A DNA stretch of 64,000 nucleotides from CAWAND01 sp963807065. GTDB lineage: Bacteria > Chloroflexota > Anaerolineae > Anaerolineales > E44-bin32. The position numbers were made by a program, and so were the translations under genes. The notes under the pieces are model-generated. The model searched no databases and was not told the DNA's origin. It saw nothing but the letters and a program-made list of their open reading frames with translations. Shown here piece after piece: positions 58,907 through 64,000 of this stretch; position 1 is the stretch's first letter; every line of letters begins with the position of its first letter. The stretch covers positions 434,001-498,000 of the forward strand of contig CAWDZQ010000003.1 of NCBI GenBank assembly GCA_963807065.1, in the 5' to 3' direction.

Positions 58907-59497
58907 TCAATTGCCCAATCCGATGGCGGCCAGGTTGCGATCGAGCTGGCCTTCCGTCATCACTCCGATTTGGACCACTTGCACCCTGCCCCTCCTATCG
59001 ACGAAGAAGCTGGTCGGGTAGCCGCGCACTTGATACAGAGTCTGCACCTTGCCGGCAGGGTCCAGCAATAGCGGAAAGGTCAGCCCCAGGCTCTCGCCAA
59101 AAGCCACCACGTCATCCTTGGGCTCGTCAAAATCCACGGCCAACACTTCCAACCCCTGATCGGCATAGCGCTGGTATCTGGTCTGGATGGCCGGCATCTC
59201 CAAGCGGCAGGGTTCGCACCAGGTCGCCCAGAAGTTGATCAGAACCGGGTTCCCGCTCAGCTGGCCCAGCCGATGTGTCTGGCCGTCAATCCCCGTGAGG
59301 GAAAAGTTCGGCGCCAGGGCGCCTTGCAGGGGAGCAGCCGTATCGCCTTGGGCAATCGGGGGCAATCGGGAATCGGCCCCGGGAATGCCCCACTGGTAGA
59401 TGAGCGCCAGAGCCAACGCTAACAGCCCCATGGCGCCGGCGGCCGTCATCCAGCGTCGGGGCCACGTTCCCGTCTCGTCGTTTGGGGGCAGGGTCAT
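58907..59497 (-). CDS. TlpA-like thiol-disulfide oxidoreductase, membrane anchored
   Basis: A 196-residue protein with an anchor helix (about 17-36) and a thioredoxin fold containing Trp-Cys94-Glu-Pro-Cys97 and the cis-Pro segment Gly-Tyr-Pro-Thr-Ser-Phe-Phe-Val-Asp. It acts outside the cytoplasm, as in cytochrome c maturation, receiving electrons from CcdA. ATG 59497 overlaps the ccdA stop (ATGA); the 98-codon upstream extension is ccdA read out of frame. Confidence 0.94.
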   Translation of the reverse strand: MTLPPNDETGTWPRRWMTAAGAMGLLALALALIYQWGIPGADSRLPPIAQGDTAAPLQGALAPNFSLTGIDGQTHRLGQLSGNPVLINFWATWCEPCRLEMPAIQTRYQRYADQGLEVLAVDFDEPKDDVVAFGESLGLTFPLLLDPAGKVQTLYQVRGYPTSFFVDRRGRVQVVQIGVMTEGQLDRNLAAIGLGN

Positions 59498-60216
59498 AGG
59501 CCGAGGTTGATAAAGAAGCCGAAGCGCGCCAGCTGCTCCAGTGTGCCCAGGAACAGCATCACGCCCACCAAAACCAGCAGCACTCCGGTGGCGATCGAAA
59601 TGTAATGCACCAACCGCTGGCGTTTGCGGAGCAGTTCGGTGATGCGCCCAATCCCGAGCGCGGTCAGCAGGAACGGAATCGCCAGCCCGATCGAATACGC
59701 CGTCATCAAGATGACACCCAACCGCAGGTTGGCTGAATTCAGCGCCAGGGTGAGGACAGCCCCCAACACAGGGCCGACGCACGGGGCCCACCCGGCCGAG
59801 AAGAACACGCCCATCAGTGCCGACGAAAGGTAGCCGAGGCCTGGATCAGGCCGCTCATGCCGCCGGACGTCGTAGTCCAAAAAGGGTATGTTGATGATCC
59901 CGATGGTGTGGAGCCCGAAGATCACCACAAGGATGCCGCCAATCTTGGCGATCCAGATGCGCAGGTCGTACAGCGCAGCCCCAATCAGCGAAGCCGCCGC
60001 CCCCAGGGTGATGAACACGACGCTGAACCCGACGACGAAGGCCACGCCATGCGAGAACGTGATCCAGCGATTCTCCACCACCTGGCCGCCGGGCGTGACC
60101 GACCTCCCGCCCAGATAGCCGACGTAGGCAGGGAGCAAGGCCAGCACACACGGGGAAAGGATCGATGCCAGTCCAGCCAAGGCCGCCAGCCAGATTGTCA
60201 CATTTGCCGGATCCAT
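59494..60216 (-). CDS. ccdA: CcdA-type transmembrane electron carrier
   Basis: CcdA passes electrons from cytosolic thioredoxin to extracytoplasmic thiol proteins. The 240-residue product has six helices and paired cysteines in Ser-Pro-Cys23-Val-Leu-Ala-Leu-Leu-Pro and Gly-Trp-Ala-Pro-Cys-Val-Gly-Pro. It is the first gene of ccdA-tlpA-DUF836/DUF2085; GGAGGCGG precedes the ATG. The dyad at 60375-60392 lies about 160 bp upstream. Confidence 0.94.
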   Translation of the reverse strand: MDPANVTIWLAALAGLASILSPCVLALLPAYVGYLGGRSVTPGGQVVENRWITFSHGVAFVVGFSVVFITLGAAASLIGAALYDLRIWIAKIGGILVVIFGLHTIGIINIPFLDYDVRRHERPDPGLGYLSSALMGVFFSAGWAPCVGPVLGAVLTLALNSANLRLGVILMTAYSIGLAIPFLLTALGIGRITELLRKRQRLVHYISIATGVLLVLVGVMLFLGTLEQLARFGFFINLGL

Positions 60217-60374
60217 ACCGCCTCCGATCCGTCCAGCCCCGCAGGAGTGAACGGGCAGATGACCCAGAGCTGTTCCATCTCAGTCATGAAGGATAATTGA
60301 AAGGCCATGGCCGGACAAGAGCCCGCCCAACCGAGCCGTCCCCCCCAAACCGGTCCCCCCTGGGTAGAATCTAA

Positions 60375-60392
60375 TTGTGATGTCTTTCACAA
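60375..60392. promoter_or_regulatory. 18-bp dyad, Rex/CRP-like operator, upstream of ccdA
   Basis: TTGTGAT-GTCT-TTCACAA, one mismatch, in the 245-bp gap between ccdA and the MFS gene. The gap otherwise holds a possible TAGAAT (60365-60370) but no gene I can support. Confidence 0.55.
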
Positions 60393-60461
60393 TCCTTACA
60401 CCGCCGCCACACATCCCTGCAAGCCTCGGCGAGGCTCCGAAAAAGTGCCCGCCTTTCCTAC

Positions 60462-61775
60462 TCAGGACGTGGCGGACTGCCCCATCCGCTCATGAGCCGC
60501 CCTGGCCTGAAGTTCCTCTCTCAAGCGCTCGATGTCCCGCGGCACCAGGTAGGCGGCCACCGCCAGGAAACCGGCCGTCAGGACCCAGGCAAGCACTGAA
60601 ATCCGTAAGATCGCGTCGCCGAGCGAGGCTCGCACAGCGATGTAACCTGCCAGAAGGGGTGCTAAGGCTGCGCCGCCATTCTCGATAAAGTACTGGACGG
60701 CCAGGGCCGTGCTCCGAACCTCGGGCAAGGTGACGTCATAGACAGTCGACACCACATTGGGGGATGAGAAGGGCATAAAGAGCGCCGTGGCGCTGAGCAT
60801 CAGCATGAAAACCAGCTTCTGGTCCTCCGGGATTCCCATGGTGACGCTTAGGAGCACCGCCCCGATCAAGACGGCCCCCATCGAGACCAACAGCCGGCCA
60901 CGCCGCGTTCGCTTGAAGAGGGCATCGCCCAGCGCCCCGCCCACAAAGTAGCCGGCCGAGAGCACCAGGATGGCCATCCCCATCGTCGTCAGCACCTCGC
61001 CGCTTGCGTAGCCCCGTTCCGTCTCAAGATAGCGAAAGAACCAGTACGTAATCACGTTCCATGGAAAGACACCCACGAAGCCTTGTGCGAAGAGCAGAAG
61101 CAAGCTTGGCTTTCGGAAGAGCCCCAACGCCAGGTGGAAGTTGAACTTGTAAACTCCCATCTGCTCTAGATCGGCGAGTTCGGGTTCGGTCTGCCCCCGA
61201 GGGGCATCGCGTACGACGAGCAGAATGACTCCGGCCAGCACGATCCCCAGGCTTCCAGTGAGGTAAAACACGGCCCGCCAACCGATCAGCCCGCTGAGCG
61301 TGGTCGCCAGAATGAGACCCAACATGTAGCCCATGGGCTGGGAAAGTTGAAGCAAGCCGTACACCCTGCCGCGCAGTTCGGGACCGAAGTAATCCGCCAC
61401 CAGGCTGTACAAGCCGGGATAGCTCGAGTCGTCGATCCCGGTCGAAGCTCGGCTAATCAGAAACGTCGAGTAGGTCGGCGCAATTGCTCCCAGCCAGGTG
61501 GTGGATCCCCAAATCAGGGAAGCCAGCGCCAGCAGTTTCGGCCGGGCGAATTTATCGTAGAGGTAGCCCCAGACCGGGTACATCACAGCGCCCACGAGCA
61601 GCGCCCCGGTAAACACGGCCCCCATTTGGAATTCGTCGATCCCAAATGTGTTCATGATCGGCGTCGTCAGTGGGCCGATCAACAGCTTATCCGATTGGTG
61701 AAGCAGCATGAAGCTGAAGAAGACACCCACCACGGTCCAACGATACCGGCTGGGCTTTGCGGGATGTGGACCCAC
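60462..61775 (-). CDS. Major facilitator superfamily transporter
   Basis: A 437-residue transporter with 12 predicted helices. The loop after helix 2 has Gly-Tyr-Leu-Tyr-Asp-Lys-Phe-Ala-Arg-Pro, the MFS motif A. The central loop is short and acidic (Glu-Leu-Ala-Asp-Leu-Glu). The sequence resembles the spinster/ACS-like sugar-phosphate group, but the substrate cannot be named. The start is GTG 61775, 5 nt after the mogA stop, so it is probably co-transcribed with mogA. Confidence 0.88.
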   Translation of the reverse strand: MGPHPAKPSRYRWTVVGVFFSFMLLHQSDKLLIGPLTTPIMNTFGIDEFQMGAVFTGALLVGAVMYPVWGYLYDKFARPKLLALASLIWGSTTWLGAIAPTYSTFLISRASTGIDDSSYPGLYSLVADYFGPELRGRVYGLLQLSQPMGYMLGLILATTLSGLIGWRAVFYLTGSLGIVLAGVILLVVRDAPRGQTEPELADLEQMGVYKFNFHLALGLFRKPSLLLLFAQGFVGVFPWNVITYWFFRYLETERGYASGEVLTTMGMAILVLSAGYFVGGALGDALFKRTRRGRLLVSMGAVLIGAVLLSVTMGIPEDQKLVFMLMLSATALFMPFSSPNVVSTVYDVTLPEVRSTALAVQYFIENGGAALAPLLAGYIAVRASLGDAILRISVLAWVLTAGFLAVAAYLVPRDIERLREELQARAAHERMGQSATS

Positions 61776-61780
61776 GGGGG

Positions 61781-62296
61781 TCAGACTTCTCGCCTGCCAG
61801 CCGGCGCATTGTGGCCGGACTCGGCGTCACCAGCGCCGCTCAGCACTTGGAGCGCGTGCGGCAAAGCGGGCAGGATCACCTGTAAGGTCTCGCGCACCGC
61901 CTTGGGGCTGCCCGGCAGGTTGATGATCAACGTCCGCCCTCGGATGCCTGCCTGGGCGCGGGAGAGCATGGCGTGGGGAGTGACACGCAGGCTGGCAGCC
62001 CGCATTGCCTCGACCAGCCCAGGCACCAGCCTGTCGCAGACCGCCAGGGTGGCTTCGGGTGTGCGATCCCTGGCGGCAAGGCCGGTGCCACCTGTGGTCA
62101 AGATCAGGTCCAAACCGTCATCATCGGCCCAGCGGACGAGCTGGGCCTCGATCCCGGGCTGATCATCGGAAACCACCGCTGGTCCGACGAGGTCCCAATC
62201 TTGCGTCGACACCAGATCTCTGATGGCTGGGCCGGAGCGGTCTTCCCGCTCTCCATGGGCGCTTCGATCTGAAATCGTCAGAATGCCGACCTTCAT
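61781..62296 (-). CDS. Molybdopterin adenylyltransferase MogA/MoaB type
   Basis: Adenylylates molybdopterin before MoeA inserts molybdenum. The 171-residue product has the MPT-binding Leu-Thr-Thr-Gly-Gly-Thr-Gly and Leu-Pro-Gly-Ser-Pro-Lys-Ala signatures. ATG 62296 overlaps the stop of the acetyltransferase gene (ATGA) and has AGAGGA upstream. Its partner MoeA is encoded at 14621-15871. Confidence 0.93.
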   Translation of the reverse strand: MKVGILTISDRSAHGEREDRSGPAIRDLVSTQDWDLVGPAVVSDDQPGIEAQLVRWADDDGLDLILTTGGTGLAARDRTPEATLAVCDRLVPGLVEAMRAASLRVTPHAMLSRAQAGIRGRTLIINLPGSPKAVRETLQVILPALPHALQVLSGAGDAESGHNAPAGRREV

Positions 62297-62730
62297 CCGA
62301 TCCTCTTTCCCAAGACATGCAGCGGCATGAGTTCGCAGCCGAAATCCTCGTAGAATTCCAGCGCCTCCGGATTGTCCCTTGTAACCAACAGATAGTATTT
62401 TAGGCACCCCTTGGCAAGCAGTCGTGCTTCAACCGCTTCCATCAGGGCCCGGCCCATCCCGCGGCGGCGTTCACTGGGGACCACCGCTAGGTGATAGACG
62501 ATGCCGCGCCGGCCGTCGAATCCCCCCAGCACGGAGCCGACGATCCGTCCCCCGGCTTCGGCCACCAGGAACAGATCAGGGTCGCGGGCCAGCTTCTTAT
62601 GAATCTCCTGCGGTTCGTCAGAGGACGAAAGCTGGATACCTGGACCGGATTGCTGCCACAGGCTCCGAACCGCGACATAATCACTCTCGAAATCAAACAC
62701 CCGGATGATGGGCCGAGATGCTTGGGTCAA
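62293..62730 (-). CDS. GNAT family N-acetyltransferase
   Basis: A 145-residue acetyltransferase. It has the acetyl-CoA motif A (Leu-Ala-Val-Val-Pro-Ser-Glu-Arg-Arg-Arg-Gly-Met-Gly) and the C-terminal Asn-Pro-Glu-Ala-Leu-Glu-Phe-Tyr-Glu-Asp-Phe-Gly. It resembles YpeA. I chose the TTG at 62730 because GGAGGCGGG lies 5-8 nt upstream and the length fits; the open frame beyond it runs into the hairpin at 62750-62774. Confidence 0.85.
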   Translation of the reverse strand: MTQASRPIIRVFDFESDYVAVRSLWQQSGPGIQLSSSDEPQEIHKKLARDPDLFLVAEAGGRIVGSVLGGFDGRRGIVYHLAVVPSERRRGMGRALMEAVEARLLAKGCLKYYLLVTRDNPEALEFYEDFGCELMPLHVLGKRIG

Positions 62731-62749
62731 TTCGCCCGCCTCCAGACGA

Positions 62750-62774
62750 TCGGGCGCCCCGTGGGGGCGCCCGA
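62750..62774. terminator. Strong hairpin between the AlbA_2 gene and the GNAT gene
   Basis: TCGGGCGCCCC / GGGGCGCCCGA, a perfect 11-bp stem with a 3-nt loop downstream of the minus-strand AlbA_2 gene. No T-tract follows, so the strength is uncertain. Confidence 0.55.
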
Positions 62775-62819
62775 AAGATGCTTGCCTCAGGTCATCAATG
62801 CCCAGACACTGGGTCCGGC

Positions 62820-64000
62820 TTACTCGGAATCGTTGCCGACGAGGGCCTTCCACTCGCCGTGAATGCCGTCTTCAGTAACGCCGTAGTAGAAGCGCATGCT
62901 GCCGTCGCTCATCTGAACCAAGTCATAGCGATGTCGGTTGCCCCGCTTCTGCTCCTTCAACTTGCCCAGGTCACCCTGCCAGGTGATGCCGGCCCGCGTC
63001 TTGTCATCCGGAAGCTGCTTGTACTCCGAAATCGCATAGTGCCACAGGCGCCGTGCCGATGTCTGAGTGACATTCTTGACCACATTGCCATTGCGCAGGT
63101 CACGCAGTGTGTAGTACTTGGTGTTGTCACGTTCTTCGACATCGACGACTTCAACACCCGTCCGAGGAGGTGCGATACCGTGTTCCGTCGGGGCCGTCTC
63201 GTCCTCGGTCTCGGCCACCGGCTCCTCAGAGGGGCCGCGCAGCACGAGCTGCTTGATTTCGTCTCGCACGGCCAAGCCGGTATCCGTCTCATCACGGACG
63301 TAGATCTTATTGTCGTCCACCGCATATGGCGGGTCGTCACCCCGGGGGACAAGCACGCGCAGGACAGTCTTGCCACGGGTCTCCATCGAGTCCACCTGGC
63401 AGGACAAGGGAGGGCTGATACGCTTGGTGATTTCCTTCTCCAGCTTCTTGATGGCGTCCTTGGGGTTGCTTACCCCGGCCAGTGGTTTGGCGGAGTCCTC
63501 ACTCACACCGACGTAGAGCGTTCCACCGTTGGTGTTGGCCATGCCGCACACGTCGGCGATGATGGCGTACAGCCTGCCCCCACGTACGGTCATTGATTCG
63601 TGAAAGTCCTGGACAATCGACGGGCCCTCTTCACGGGCCTGGAGGACGAAATCCTGAACCTCTACACTGGCAGCAGACGACGAGGCAAAATATGGCCGGT
63701 GGCTGGCGAAGTCATTGCTCTGGAAGAGCCCAAACAAGGCCTCGAATGACACAGCGTCCAGCATGACCTCGGTGACACGGTCTCCGATGCCAAGATTCTT
63801 CTTGTCCTTCGGGTCCGCCGCAATCCGGTGAGCATCCGACCCCTGAATACAATGCATCCGTCTTGGATACTCCGGCTTGGTTCCGTTGAAGAACTGTGCC
63901 GTTGAGCGACGTCCTTTCTGGTCCAGATCGGTCACCTCGAGCGCGTGCAGGTTGGGATCCTGAGTGTAGGCGATCTTGGTTTGCCCACCGAAGCGGAAGC
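62820..64000 (-). CDS. PHP-like/AlbA_2 (Schlafen-type) domain protein, 5' truncated by the window edge
   Basis: The frame is open to the window edge (393 codons visible); a GTG at 63935 is internal. The first visible part has Cys-Ile-Gln-Gly-Ser-Asp-Ala-His-Arg, resembling the last metal motif of PHP phosphoesterases. An AlbA_2 domain (about residues 110-235 of the GTG-derived numbering) contains Ala-Asp-Val-Cys-Gly-Met-Ala-Asn-Thr-Asn-Gly-Gly-Thr-Leu-Tyr-Val-Gly-Val. A C-terminal region of about 100 residues is unassigned. AlbA_2 domains bind nucleic acids and occur in transcription regulators and defence proteins; PHP-like plus AlbA_2 resembles TrlF-like architectures. Confidence 0.75.
   Translation of the reverse strand, partial: FRFGGQTKIAYTQDPNLHALEVTDLDQKGRRSTAQFFNGTKPEYPRRMHCIQGSDAHRIAADPKDKKNLGIGDRVTEVMLDAVSFEALFGLFQSNDFASHRPYFASSSAASVEVQDFVLQAREEGPSIVQDFHESMTVRGGRLYAIIADVCGMANTNGGTLYVGVSEDSAKPLAGVSNPKDAIKKLEKEITKRISPPLSCQVDSMETRGKTVLRVLVPRGDDPPYAVDDNKIYVRDETDTGLAVRDEIKQLVLRGPSEEPVAETEDETAPTEHGIAPPRTGVEVVDVEERDNTKYYTLRDLRNGNVVKNVTQTSARRLWHYAISEYKQLPDDKTRAGITWQGDLGKLKEQKRGNRHRYDLVQMSDGSMRFYYGVTEDGIHGEWKALVGNDSE

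Noticed and set aside
60307..60495. 62-codon plus-strand open frame in the gap upstream of ccdA
   Set aside because: Pro/Gln-rich, no ribosome binding site, overlaps the dyad and the 3' end of the MFS gene; no evidence of coding.

Overview
The window is GC-rich bacterial chromosome. Gene content and layout suggest an uncultivated member of the Chloroflexota (Anaerolineae-like). This is an inference from the MinCDE/RodA rod-shape cluster, a GAF-PP2C partner-switching module, PknB next to a YvcK-type protein, YfhO-type giant membrane proteins and a NACHT-HEAT protein; no 16S rRNA gene is present. Most of the window is ordinary core genome. I see no insertion sequence, prophage or CRISPR array.

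Layout. 1-5.5 kb: the end of a PBP2 gene, minC-minD-minE, rodA, gltX and tRNA-Gln(CUG). 5.6-8.8 kb: an accessory-looking patch with a polytopic glycosyltransferase-like gene, a decayed methyltransferase pseudogene and two 18-bp dyads. 8.8-13.8 kb: ftsY, prfB (with the programmed +1 frameshift), secG, a peptide-type ABC binding protein and an S1-domain protein. 13.9-20.8 kb (minus strand): rel-moeA-vkor-small Cys protein, then a parvulin gene and rpsF-ssb-rpsR. 21-28.8 kb (plus): a GbsR/MarR regulator, then phosphohexomutase, tatD, polyprenyl synthase, rsbV-rsbW-rsbU (rsbU carries two frameshifts) and upp. 28.8-37.5 kb: triose/phosphoglycerate glycolysis (tpiA, pgk, apgM) interleaved with a PknB-type kinase, a membrane-anchored YvcK, a MalK/UgpC-type ATPase and an NfuA-like protein. 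37.6-43.7 kb (minus): moxR-DUF58, a spermidine-synthase-like membrane protein, a Lit-like acyltransferase and an ATP-grasp ligase. 43.7-52.4 kb (minus): a translationally coupled five-gene operon of giant membrane proteins that looks like a duplicated two-gene module plus one. 52.5-55.7 kb (plus): a zinc-ribbon coiled-coil protein and a membrane-anchored NACHT-HEAT NTPase. 55.7-62.8 kb (minus): pgeF-yggS-yggT-yggU, a ccdA-tlpA-glutaredoxin/DUF2085 redox operon, an MFS transporter, and mogA with a GNAT gene. The right edge holds a truncated PHP-like/AlbA_2 protein.

The most unusual signal is a dispersed 18-bp dyad, TTGTGAA-N4-TTCACAA. It occurs eight times with at most one mismatch, six of them wholly or largely between genes (one overlaps the 3' end of a gene). 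It matches the textbook Rex operator (and overlaps the CRP consensus) but sits beside cell-division, translation and secretion genes. Other notable points are several apparent leaderless genes whose start codon lies exactly 6-7 nt after a -10 box, a structured moxR leader with two mutually exclusive stems, and three frameshifts in two otherwise well preserved genes.
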